Part shown: piece after piece, positions 1-12,331 of the stretch | Position numbering within the stretch: position 1 is the first letter of the stretch | How the letters are laid out: the number at the start of each line of letters is the position of its first letter | DNA from: Trissonchulus latispiculum | Lineage: Eukaryota; Nematoda; Enoplea; Enoplida; Ironidae | Direction: 5' to 3' | DNA: 64,000 nt | NCBI GenBank assembly: GCA_030248195.1 | Contig: JASAND010023846.1 | Location: forward strand, 1 to 64,000 | Translations under genes and position numbers: made by a program | Notes under the pieces: generated by a model | Told to the model about the DNA's origin: nothing | Seen by the model: the letters and a program-made list of their open reading frames with translations, nothing else | The model's database searches: none

Positions 1-34
1 TTCTTACTTACTTTCATCACTTACTTTCATCAGT

Positions 35-382
35 TCATAGCATTGTTATGTCTACCTGCATAGCTTCATTTATGACAAACTGTTGTTGATTGTCAGTAGA
101 TGATTGGGTACTCCCATTTGAATCCATCACTGAGCGATGTGATGACTCCTCACTACATGACAGATCCACCGTTGAATGATTTGATGAAGAATCCTGATCT
201 GAGTTTTGATCCATAACTTCTGATGCATCTTCATTAGAAGGTGACGTAGAGTATACAGAGTTGGAATCTTCCTGACATGCTTGTACCTGTCTCAAAGCAT
301 ACGTTTCTGGTGTAAGCTTTTCAAAAACAACCGCGATGTCTGTCATAACTGGAGTGAGTGTTAATTTACAACAAGGGAACAT
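35..382 (-). CDS. Hypothetical acidic Ser-rich protein (115 aa)
   Basis: This complete minus-strand reading frame runs from an ATG at 380-382 to a stop at 35-37. The first ~40 residues are mixed hydrophobic and charged (start MFPCCKLTLTP). The rest is rich in Ser, Asp, Asn and Gln, with no domain I recognise and no membrane segment. Its 5' half is repeated in the duplicated copy at 1484-1669, where the frame is broken at the duplication junction. It may be a small gene, a first exon, or part of a repeat; codon use gives no decision. No function is proposed. Confidence 0.35.
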   Translation of the reverse strand: MFPCCKLTLTPVMTDIAVVFEKLTPETYALRQVQACQEDSNSVYSTSPSNEDASEVMDQNSDQDSSSNHSTVDLSCSEESSHRSVMDSNGSTQSSTDNQQQFVINEAMQVDITML

Positions 383-2785
383 TTGTTTTTATAACTAAAA
401 TGAGGTTTATTCTATTTTTTTAACACGGTTACTAAAAAAATATGTTAAAGTTTGCTCTAGTTTGATTGAATATGATATTGAGCAAAGGTTAGGTTTAAAA
501 TTACTTCTTAATGTAGAATAATGATAATTAATTGATGTTTCGCATTCAGGTTGATGATGTAAATTAAGTCCTATTTTTCATTAGTATGACTTCTTTGCGA
601 TCATTGAAATCATTAATTTTCCAATAGAATATGACAAAAACGTTTTAATCTGTTTTCTCGAAAAACATTACATTAAGTAGCACTTATTGGTGGAAATGTA
701 GGTTTTTTTAAAAAGTTGTACTTGTTAAGGTACGGTTTTTATTAGGTTTTTAGACCATTTTACAGCTGACATCATTTAGATTGTTGTTGTTTAATAGTCT
801 GTTAGATGTTCATGAATCCTGGTGTTAAATCATTAATAGTTAATTAAGCAATAATTGCTTAGCTTAGCAATACATATTGAATGAGCAAATTTTTTCTACC
901 TTAGTTATTTTGTTATTATATACCTTACATCGTTTGGATGAGTTCATACATTGCAAATAGAAAGTTTAGGGTTGTGAATGTATTGAACATTTGAAATCGC
1001 ATTTAAAATGATAAAATTTGTATAGTAGATTTTAGGGTAATACACTTTAGGAACCACAATTTAGTGATCACCGTATATTTTGCATCTCATAAATTTAAAC
1101 TGGGACCACAACTAGATAGCCACAGTTGAGATACATCATCTATGAGGTTCACAGTTTGGGGATATGTATATGAAAGGAGACCATCATAGGGGACCACATT
1201 TAAGATACGAGGTTCAAGGGTTATGCACACGAAACTATTAGGGGACCACCATAGGGGACCACAATTAGAGGACCACACTGTTTTTGAACGCCCATTTTCA
1301 TTACTACTTGCGTCTTAAATTCGTTGCTTTTAGCTCTATGTAACTATGTACGCTTATTTGTGCTCACGGTAAGAGTGAATAAATGCTGGATATGGCTAAA
1401 TAACTGAGCGAACGAATACTGTTAAAAATTGAAAATTTGTTTTTGCACTTTTATTTTGAATTAAATACCTGCCACACCCATACTCATTGCCCACAAAATC
1501 GCATTAGAATCGCATCTTCATTAGAAGGTGACGTAGAGTATACAGAGTTGGAATCTTCCTGACATGCTTGTACCTGTCTCAAAGCATACGTTTCTGGTGT
1601 AAGCTTTTCAAAAACAACCGCGATGTCTGTCATAACTGGAGTGAGTGTTAATTTACAACAAGGGAACATTTGTTTTTATAACTAAAATGAGGTTTATTCT
1701 ATTTTTTTAACACGGTTACTAAAAAAATATGTTAAAGTTTGCTCTAGTTTGATTGAATATGATATTGAGCAAAGGTTAGGTTTAAAATTACTTCTTAATG
1801 TAGAATAATGATAATTAATTGATGTTTCGCATTCAGGTTGATGATGTAAATTAAGTCCTATTTTTCATTAGTATGACTTCTTTGCGATCATTGAAATCAT
1901 TAATTTTCCAATAGAATATGACAAAAACGTTTTAATCTGTTTTCTCGAAAAACATTACATTAAGTAGCACTTATTGGTGGAAATGTAGGTTTTTTAAAAA
2001 GTTGTACTTGTTAAGGTACGGTTTTTATTAGGTTTTTAGACCATTTTACAGCTGACATCATTTAGATTGTTGTTGTTTAATAGTCTGTTAGATGTTCATG
2101 AATCCTGGTGTTAAATCATTAATAGTTAATTAAGCAATAATTGCTTAGCTTAGCAATACATATTGAATGAGCAAATTTTTTCTACCTTAGTTATTTTGTT
2201 ATTATATACCTTACATCGTTTGGATGAGTTCATACATTGCAAATAGAAATTTTAGGGTTGTGAATGTATTGAACATTTGAAATCGCATTTAAAATGATAA
2301 AATTTGTATAGTAGATTTTAGGGTAATACACTTTAGGAACCACAATTTAGTGATCACCGTATATTTTGCATCTCATAAATTTAAATTGGGACCACAACTA
2401 GATAGCCACAGTTGAGATACATCATCTATGAGGTTCACAGTTTGGGGATATGTATATGAAAGGAGACCATCATAGGGGACCACATTTAAGATACGAGGTT
2501 CAAGGGTTATGCACACGAAACTATTAGGGGACCACCATAGGGGACCACAATTAGAGGACCACACTGTTTTTGAACGCCCATTTTCATTACTACTTGCGTC
2601 TTAAATTCGTTGCTTTTAGCTCTATGTAACTATGTACGCTTATTTGTGCTCACGGTAAGAGTGAATAAATGCTGGATATGGCTAAATAACTGAGCGAACG
2701 AATACTGTTAAAAATTGAAAATTTGTTTTTGCACTTTTATTTTGAATTAAATACCTGCCACACCCATACTCATTGCCCACAAAAT
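225..2785. repeat. Near-perfect 1.27-kb tandem duplication
   Basis: The segment 225-1499 recurs at 1512-2785 in the same orientation, separated by 12 bases. I see only about three differences (for example single base changes near 966/2253 and 1126/2386, and one base in a T-run), so the duplication is recent, gene-converted, or an assembly artefact. Each copy carries the 5' half of the minus-strand ORF and a short series of GGGGACCAC motifs (about 1190-1275 and 2475-2562). Those motifs produce a shadow 63-codon ORF that I do not regard as a gene. Confidence 0.85.
1484..1669 (-). pseudogene. Truncated second copy of the acidic ORF
   Basis: The first ~53 codons are identical to the ORF at 35-382. 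The frame then runs into the duplication junction near 1511 and ends after eight unrelated codons. It is a by-product of the tandem duplication, not an independent gene. Confidence 0.6.
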
Positions 2786-3071
2786 ACGAGCATCCGGAAA
2801 GACCATGGTATAGATTCTATATCAACATTATAACTATTATCAAGAGTACATAATACATAATGGTATGATTATGACAGCTGGCATTACTCTATGTATTATC
2901 AGTTTGACACATCCTCTGCACGCTAACAGCTGACCCTTCGCAAATTGGATCCCAGTGACCCCCCCCCTCCCGACAATTGGTACCCAGTCGAAACGGGGGT
3001 ACGCTCACTTGCTCTATGTTTGTTTGCTAAAGCTCGAAAACACAAGCACCACGTTTTGTGTTTGGTTTCAG

Positions 3072-3262
3072 TGGAACGCAGACCAGTCTAACGACGGTAA
3101 GGTGGTTTTGGTTCACAACCTTCCTCTTCTTCACATGCCTGTCGACATGGTCCGCCACCGGCTGCGTCAGCTGACTGCCAACTGCGGCGGTCGCGTCATC
3201 AGTCTCAGTCCCGGCATGGGAACGGGCCTTGTTGGCTTTGGGTGCCAGGAAGACGCTCTCAG
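3072..3262 (+). CDS. MARF1: MARF1-like exon: second RRM
   Basis: Acceptor ggtttcag ends at 3071 and donor gtaact begins at 3263. The exon reads in phase 0 and ends after two bases of a codon. It encodes an RNP2-like strand (VVLVHNLP), a helix with LRQLTANCGG, and a strand RVISLSPG. This is the order of the MARF1 RRM, whose signature is LRQL..NCGGKV. Confidence 0.8.
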
Positions 3263-6200
3263 GTAACTACTGTTTGCTGACAGAGAAACAGTTATTCTCT
3301 CCCTGAAACCTTGAGGAAATATCGTTTTATATTCTGGCATTTGGATGATAGGGTTATACACTAAGCGTAGCGAATGTTTGACCTGTAGGCTGTTAAAAAT
3401 GTTAGTTTTATCTATTAGGTGCGTGGTAGTTGTGTATCCCTCCATCTAGTATATACACCATTCACCCAAAAAACTCGCCGATCAGAAAATTATCCCTCAA
3501 ACTTCGGCTTCAAAGCAATGCTCCACCTGAACTCCTAATATTCAACTTCTGATTGAATTGAATTGAATTGAATGAAAGATTTGTACCTGAATTTACCCAC
3601 ATTAAAAACTAAATGAAATTAGAAAGCTAAATTTATTCACTAAATTTGGATTAGGCGTTCACTAGAAAGTTGGCACTAATGGATTTTCAAAAGGGTGCTA
3701 CGCGGTGCCTGTGCGGCTCCGTTGGGTCCTAACACCAGAAGCAAGAGTTCATAATTCTATTATATATTAGAACAAGAGTGAGCCACTAGAGGGCTCCTCT
3801 TCTTGGCATTGCGTAGCGGTGCTCCGACCACAATACGCGAATATTCCCCCGTTTGGGGGGGGGGTCGACAGGCATACTCCCTCCCCGTTTGGTGGGGGGG
3901 GGTAGCCAAAAGAGGTCCCCGTTTGGTGGGGGGGGGTAGGCAGAAAAGGGTCCCCGTTTGGGGGGGTCGTCAAGACAGGCAAAGATTCGCTGAATCTGAT
4001 TGGCTGTTAGCGACCCCCCCCCCAAACGGGGACCCCTTTTGCATACCCCCCACCAAACGGGGACCCCTTTTGCATACCCCCCCACCAAACGGGGACCCAT
4101 TTTCGAATAGAACAAAAACTACCGTAATCCTCGGCTCCTATACCCCCCCCACCAAACGGGGAGAGGGTCTGTACAATCTGATTGGTTGTTGCCTACCCCC
4201 CACCAAATGGGGACCTCTTTTCTGCTACCCCCCCCCCCACCAAACGGAGGGGGGTATTCTTTGTCGAACAGAGCTATACCCCCCACCAAACGGGGGAACA
4301 TTCGCGTATTGTGGTCGGAACACCGTTACGCAATGCCAAGAAGAGGAGCCCTCTAGTGGCTTACTCTTCTTCTGATATATAGTGCAATTATGCACTCTTG
4401 CAGAATCTTTAGGTAAGCACTTTAACATGAGTCCTCCAACGCCGGGTGACTTCCAGGGTTGTTTGGGATGACGGCACCAAAACCAATGGCAGCACTAAAC
4501 AATAAATATTTTGCAATTTTCTAGTTCAGTTTGTCTTTAGATACTAAAATGTCCGAGCTACTAGTGTAGCTGTCTAGGTTGGAGCTCAGCTGTACACACT
4601 GCTGCGCTGCATGACGTAGCAAATTAGCTTAGGTCCAGGCCTCTGAGCGTGCACCGTGTCGATAATTATCTTATCCCCACAGTGTACGATACTGAAGAGC
4701 AGCAATGCTCTCTGTAGCTTGCAGTCAGCTATGTATACGAACGCAATTAAGGGGGGGTCGCGATTTTTCGACCATCTCCGATTTTTCTCATTTTCACATA
4801 TTTTGTAGTCCCCATGGGTCCGCAAAACAAGACAAGTGCGTTTGTTGCAAAACTTTTCCTATCATTCACAGTAGCCATCCAAAGGTGACCCTGACATGTG
4901 TTAAACATGGAAAAATGAAAAAGTTAGGAAAATTTTTCTGCTACCAAAAGTTTGAGCGCTGTGTAAGAGTAAATCGGCTACAACTCTGCTGTAAACCTAA
5001 TTTGGACTAGGTAAAGTGCTAATATCTATACGAGCTCATTTGCCGTAGGGTCGCTGATTTTATACGAATTTTCAAAGTCCGGAGAAGTCGATTTTCGCTC
5101 AAAATCGCTCTACAAATACGTAGGTCAGTGGACGTTTTGTCTTGTCCTGAACTAACCCTTTGGTGTAGAAACTTCGCGTATAGATATTAGCACAGTATAT
5201 TGTTAGAGCTTTATTTTGCATATAATCAATCCCTATTTGGCCTTTTCAGTGGCTCGCAGTTTTGGTAGCAGAAATTCCATTTTTCCTCAAAAACCGTCAT
5301 TTTTCGAAAATTTCATGTTGGCTGCCTCATAAGTCGGTCAAATCTTAAGGTATCTCAATAAAATTTGGCATGCTAATAAACTGGGATAAAACCTACGCTT
5401 ATGTGAAGTTTCATGCCTGTAGCCTGTGTTTTCCTTTCGTGACGTACTACGATAGCATGGCGGACACCTATGAGCAAAAAATGTCAAACTTTCAACTTTT
5501 ACAAATATAGCCATATTTTATATCAAATTGAAGCTCCCGATGTCCTGAACATTTTATCTTCTTGCACCAAGTCTCTATAAAGTTGTATGGGAAAGTTAGA
5601 GCGAGTTAAAGTTTGAAGCAAATGACAGTCGAAATAAGCTTTACCAAATCGTCCAGTCGCCGTGTCTCGCTCGTTGCTTAGCTTGCCACTGTAATTTATG
5701 CGGTAATAAACACTTACAGGTAAAGGCTTTAAATTGATGTATTTGTCATGCCACAGTCTCTTGTCATCCCACCTGTACGCGACTTCGAAGCCCTCAGCGA
5801 GGAATACTAGCGTAAATACTAATTTGTAGAGATTTGAACTGCAATATCTCTAGACTGGATTGACCCTGGACTCTAAAAAATTGTCTTGTTTTTGGGCACA
5901 TGTGGGGGTATATTATACCCAAAAATGAGCGAAATCGGTGATTATAAAATTTGGTACCTGGCGACCCCCCCCCTTAACATAGGAAAAGGGAGGGTGAGTT
6001 GTATAAGCAGTGTATTATTGATTTGATTTAGTGCAAACCCTTGTTTCGCGGAAATTGTGCACACCGGACAATAGGTTTTCTGACCCTAATTACAGGGCCA
6101 GCAGGCGTTTGTGTGGCGCTGATGTATATGGATCGTCAATTTGCGCGGAAGTTGTGGGCGGCTCCCCACTAGAGCCTTTACTTAATCAAAGGCATCAATC

Positions 6201-9200
6201 CACTCCATCTGAAAGTCTAACTGGCAATCATCCAATTCAAGGCGGTACGACATCCTCTGACCAAAGTCCCTTACCTGTCTTCAACTCTATTTTGCCGCCT
6301 GAAGTTAGAGTAAGTTTCTTGTGTATATTTCTTGTACGGGCCGGATCGACTCTAGAATATGTTGTGAAATCGCTAAAATTAGCAAATATTTACTCATTCT
6401 GGCTATTTTGCTGCCAAACTAACATTTTGTAGCATATTAATTTAACGTAAAATATTATTGGGAGTAAAATTCTGGAAAATTTTTTTGGCGGGCCGGGCCG
6501 GGCCGGATCTCGTCAACTTGCGAGACGGGCCGAGCCAAACAATTTTGAGCGACCAAGATTTTGGAGCGGGCCGGGTCGGGCCGAACAAATCCTGCACGTG
6601 CTCATCGCAACTGTTTTACTGTTTCGTCATTTACCATTAAAGTTTGTTACTTCTTAAATTTAAAATAAATTTTCGGCACTTTTGTGTCTTTTGCCTGTGC
6701 TAGTTTTGTTCAAGTTTCTGTTATATGTGCATTTTCACAACACGACAAGTTCACACAATTAGATTGATTCATCGTCCACTAAAGCCTGAGGATCTTTTAT
6801 CGCCTTCCTAAAATGTTGTAGTATCAGTTTAAATTCGGAATTAATTGTGTCGCGTTTGTTTCTATCTAATTACTACGTTTTATATCCTTTAACGGATTCG
6901 CTTGTCACAACGTGAAGTATCTCTTTTCTGTCAGGCATCTGATTTTTTAGGGTCCGTATAATCACATCCTTATCCGCTATGAGCAACCACCGTGTTACCG
7001 TGGTACCCTGGGGCCACCACCTCCATATTCTGAGTCAGATACCAGTAATACCGGTGGCTCATTAACAGAAGCGCCCGGAGGTAGCAGATCAGAGGCCAAG
7101 GGATTTTGTGACATTCATGCGGGCGGCTACTGTTCCCTGCCTTCGTCCTTGATTGGTCGCGATACTGGTCTGGTTAGGGTGAAGATTAGTCTGAAGGCTT
7201 TGACAGCCAATGTACATTGCCTTCTGGAGCCACATTCCGGGTCTTTGGCCCTCAACAGGTTATAACACACAGTTTTTAATAGGGATAATACGTATATATT
7301 TCAAAATAGGGTTTTCTGTTTAAAACTTTTCCGTTTTGCTTTTTACAGAGTGGGTGAGCATCCCATGCATCGTATGTTGATATGGGCAGATGGAAGCAAA
7401 ATTGGCAACTATTATTTCGGTTCCCAAGTTTTTGATTCGGTGTTTTTTACGAATTACTGAAATTTGAAAACGAGAACTGGTCGGTCATAAAACGCTACGG
7501 AATTGGTTTTCAAGAGCGATCTCCTTTTTTGTGTTTTTTCGCAGAAAAAATTGGTCAATACTCCATCAGGATTTCTTGGTGGGAAGAAGTAGCTGACCCA
7601 CTGAGTAGTTCGACTGCTCACTGTGAAATTTTGGGTTGAATTTTATATGTTACAAAGTAGTCTTAAGGTTTTATTTTATTTTTAGACTTTTAAAATTAGA
7701 TTATTTTAGGTTTTTGGCTTGCTACCAGAGCCTGTGTGGTAGGCTACCCGTGGTAGAAAGTGGAACGGATGGAATTTGGCTGGAGCATTTGCTTCGAGCT
7801 TTGCCGGGGGTTTCTGTCAGCACTTCAGAATTAGCAGGCCTAAAGATTGTTCATTGGACTAATTCTAATACAAAAGGTGATGCTTATGTATTCAGATTTT
7901 TGTTTTCCAAAATGCAATGTGCCAACTCTTGGCGCCTTTTCGCGCAGCGAGTTAAACGAATAAAGTAGTTGTAATTAACTTAATCCTTTTCGCCCGCTGG
8001 GTTAAAAGGGTTAAACAGTTCATTTTAACTCGTTTGCAGGGCTAAACGTGTTAAACGTTTTTCACTCTACTCTTTAAACTCGCGCGGGAAAAGGCCCTTG
8101 GTATGAGGTTCTCTTTGGTTTCTTCTGATGTGTCTAATTACAACTATTCTGCGAGAATAGGAAAATATCAAAACGTGGACACCCAGAAATCTAACCAACC
8201 TTAATCACGCGACCGGTTTCGGAACCGACGTGGTCCCTTCATCAGGCAACTCCTGGCTATCACTCGCTGCAAACGTTCCTGAGGGGCTATTGGATTTCAT
8301 TTCATGAATCCAATAGCCCCTCAGGAACGTTTGCAGCGAGTGATAGCCAGGAGTCGCCTGATGAAGGGACCACGTCGGTTCCAAAACCGGTCGCGTGATT
8401 AAGGTTGGCTAGATTTCTGGGTGTCCACGTTTTGATATTTTCCTATTCTCATTGATATCTGAGCATCCCCCCGTGGATCCGTGGACTGGTGTCTGTTTTG
8501 ACTCTTTATTATTCTGATACAACTATTCTGCTTTACACATAAATTGTCTTTCAATTTTGTGTACTGCTTCAGCCGAATCATTACCTAAGGAACTGTATCC
8601 GTTGAGTCAGGAACTGACAGAGATTTTGCTGGTTCAGCCGTACTGCACGCTCCCTGTGGCGGATCTGTTGAACGTCTACGAGCACCGTTACGGACGACCG
8701 TTCAGCTCTCGTTTGTACGGATTTTCCAAACTTTCCAGTTTGCTGGAGGCCATCTCTTATTCGGTTGAGGTATGTGTACTGGGGAAACAGTGAAATAGGT
8801 TTGAAGCGGCAGCATATTATTGTAGCTCACTCTGCACACTTGGCTCTGAATACTTTAAGCAATCGTGGCGGTTTGATATCTTATTTTGGTTTAAGCTTAT
8901 TTTAACTAGACTAAAGTGCGTGGAGAAACGTAGTTGTACCCTTAGATACGAGTTGGTAGCTTAAAGTGAGCCTTAAAACTAGATGTTCATTCAAGAAGCC
9001 TTCCCAGGTCATTGGCTTCCTGCGAGAATGTGAGGTGGTTTCCGCTCCCTCAACCATATTAAGCCTTAAGGGATGTGGGGGGTCACCGGGTACCAAATTT
9101 TATAGTCACCGATTTCGCTCATTTGGTATAATATACCCCCTTATGTGTCCAAAAACAAGACATTTTAGAGTGCAGAGTCAATTCAGTTAAAAGATATTGC

Positions 9201-12200
9201 TGTGGAAATCCCTACAATTTAGTATTAACGAACGTCAGTATACCTATCTGAGGGATTCGAAGTCGTGTGCACATAGGATGACAAAGGACTACGACCTTAC
9301 ATCAAATTAAAGCATCTATTTTCAGTTTCAGTTTCATTTTAAGTTTCAGTCGGCAAAGTAAAATAATTTCAGTTTCAGTTTTAGTTTCAGTCGGAGTTTC
9401 AGTTTCAGTTTCAGTTCGCTTTAAAAACAACGGTTTCCAGCTCTCTGAGTTAATATAAAGCACAATTTAGTGTTTATTCAGCCTCTGTTACAGCAATGTT
9501 CACAGAATCCAAGCTCAAAACCTTAAAAATTTCAGGATATAAGGAAAGACTGAAACTTGTTTCAGTCCGAGTTTCAGTCTTTTACCCAATATAGTTTCTG
9601 CTTCAGCATCAGTCGGCTGCCTAAAAATGTTTCAGTTTCAGTTTCAGGTCTCTTCTCAAAATATATAGTTTCAACTTCAGTTTCAGTTGCAGTGACTGAA
9701 ACTGAAACCTGTACAAACTGAAACCTAGTTTCAGTTTCAGTTTCACTGACTGAAACATCACTACTTGAAAGATTTGATCAAGCTCATCCGACTGTTATTT
9801 ACTTCAAACTTTAACGCGCTCTAACTTTTCCATACTTCTTTGTAGAGGCCTGGTGCTCTGGTGCAACAGGATAAAATGTTCAGGACATCGAGAGCTTTAA
9901 TTTGATATGAAATTTGGCTGTTTGGAAAAACTTAAAGATTTGCTATTTTTGACTATAGGCCTCCGTCATCAAACTGAGGCATGCATCCACAGTTCAACAC
10001 CAGTAACTTCAGTTAAACTCAGAGATCCCGCAGGACAAAATTTATTATATTTACTTCAAAATTAGGGAATTTTTAAGAAGCTAGATAACAGTTTTCAAAA
10101 CATTACAGTCACACTTCTAATTATTCTATAAAATTTAATTTTAAGGTAATATAAGTTTCATTTGCTGTGCTGGTTTGCGTATCTTTTCTGATTGAAAGTG
10201 TATTGTTTAATCTTGAGGTAATGTAAATCAGCAGGTAATGTATGCGCAGGTAGTGTAAATGATTTCGAAGTTGTATAAAGTGTTGATTATGTATAACCAG
10301 TCAAGGGTTTGATGTTTAACTTAAAGACGGGACAAAGCTACGGACATTTGAAACTTGGCTTTATCTTCATGGCGTAATTTAATCAGCTATAATTTGCAAA
10401 CCAGCTAGTTCTAACAGATCTATGCAATGCAATAATCATGGAACCGAGATTTTCCTAACTTTTTCGTTTTCCTATGTTTAAAACATCTCGGGGTCACCTT
10501 TGGAGGACTATTGCGAATGATAGGGACGGTTTTGCAACAAATTCTACTGTCTTGCTTAACGTGCCCATAGTAAGTACAAAATATGTGAAAATGAGAAAAA
10601 TCGGATGTGGTCGAAAATTGGCGAACCCCCCCCCCCTTTAACTGCCGTAGACAAGGCTGGCTTCTGCCCATTCTCATTCTTGATGCAACAAAGACTACAT
10701 AATATAAGACTGTGCCACTAAGCACACTCCATGTTATCAGAGCAAAAACTGTGCTCTGCACGCTAACGGAACAACCCCCCCCCCTGCAAATCAGACCCTA
10801 GTGACCCCTCCCGCAAATCAGTACCTAGTCGAAACTGGGGTACGCTCACTTGCTCTATGTTTATGTGCTTAAACTCGAAAACTCAAGCACTGCGACCGCG
10901 AATTTTGTGCCTGCTTCGAGCTTTGGAACAAAAACATAGCGCACAACGCCTCACAGCGTCTCACTTTGGTGCAAAGGCTGTCTTGTCGTTATTTTTTGCA
11001 TCAAAGACTCTTCCTGTGTGCTGCTCCTCGGGCTAGCCGCCAGATATGGCAACGCCGAGGCCGATGGAGCATGTTCTTTTTAAAAAGGAGGAGACATCAT
11101 CCGTCGTGACGTCGACCAGGCTTTGAGACTCCTTCTGGCAACTTGGTTGAGTTGTTTTTGACCAACCTTACGGGGCCAGTTTCCTGGCTGACACTTTACA
11201 CCTTCGGGTATGATCATCACATTGTGATGTCTAATGCAGCAAACAACAAACAACAACAAAATTCTTTGAAGTGATGGGTCTAGCGAGCAGAGCACAGTTT
11301 CTGCTCTGATAACATAGAGCGTGCCTAGTGGTACACTCTTATATTATGTACGCTTGATACAACTAAATTACATATTCTTTTTTGTTTGTATACTGTAGAG
11401 TATGTATCAAAGTTGACAATTCGAGGTAAATTGATCTTTTAATGACCAACAATCAGCTTGCTTTTTTGAAAAGGTTTTTCATCCATGTGAGATTTGCACG
11501 TATTCCAGTGTTTTTAGACGGTTGGTTCCGGTAAACAAAAGCAGATCACGCTTGCTCATCGAATACAGATGCGTCGTTTTGCCAAAGATTTAAAGAAAAT
11601 GTTTACAATTCATTTGCAGGAGTCGCTCAGAAATTGCCCTCGGGTAAAGCACATTTCTTCTAGGCTGTGTATTTTTCTTTGTACGAAAATTAAGGCTGGC
11701 AGTTGAATCCGTGATATATAACTGAAAGCTAGAGCGCATGATAACTAAGAGTGTGACTTAGTAACAACGCTAGGGACATCATCTGCACGATAACGGCATA
11801 CTGCCCCCACCCACAAATTGGAGACCCTGATTTGTAGAAGGATGTCATACCATTAGCGTCCAATTTGTGGGGGGGGTGTGCAACATAGTAACTAAGAATA
11901 TGGCACCTGTCAAACGATATCATGAGATACTTCTTGCTAAATACGATAGATTACGAGAGATTACTTAACACTGCTTACTGCCTTCTTTCTGTTTCAGCCA
12001 AATTTTACATTCTCGCGTTTCACGGTCTATTCTGGTTTGATTTAAATTTAAGATTTTTTCTAGTATATATAGATATATATTAGTTTGATTTCTTAGTTGT
12101 CGCATTGTTGTGAAATAGCCAGCACCCTTAATTGGCTTCCTAACAACAAAATGTAATAGTTTTTGTGTGTAGGTTGGCTTGAGAGAATTGCTGATTCTAT

Positions 12201-12292
12201 GGGAACGCTATTTTAATGCACAGTTGAGTCCTTACCAGTACGGGCTTTGCTTCGTGGAAGACCTGCTGCTCAATCTAACTGATAGCTGTTTT

Positions 12293-12331
<39 letters not shown>

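Noticed and set aside
1087..2564. 63-codon minus ORF in both duplicate copies (MWSSNCGPLWW...)
   Set aside because: It derives from repeated GGGGACCAC motifs; no family resemblance.
3786..4428. Overlapping Pro/Gly-rich ORFs on both strands
   Set aside because: They are translations of the CCAAACGGGGACC array of a MITE, open in several frames at once, with no start context.
9318..9755. Possible CRISPR-like array of TTTCAG units
   Set aside because: It is a eukaryotic contig, units are 6 bp without regular spacers, and the end resembles a transposon terminus.
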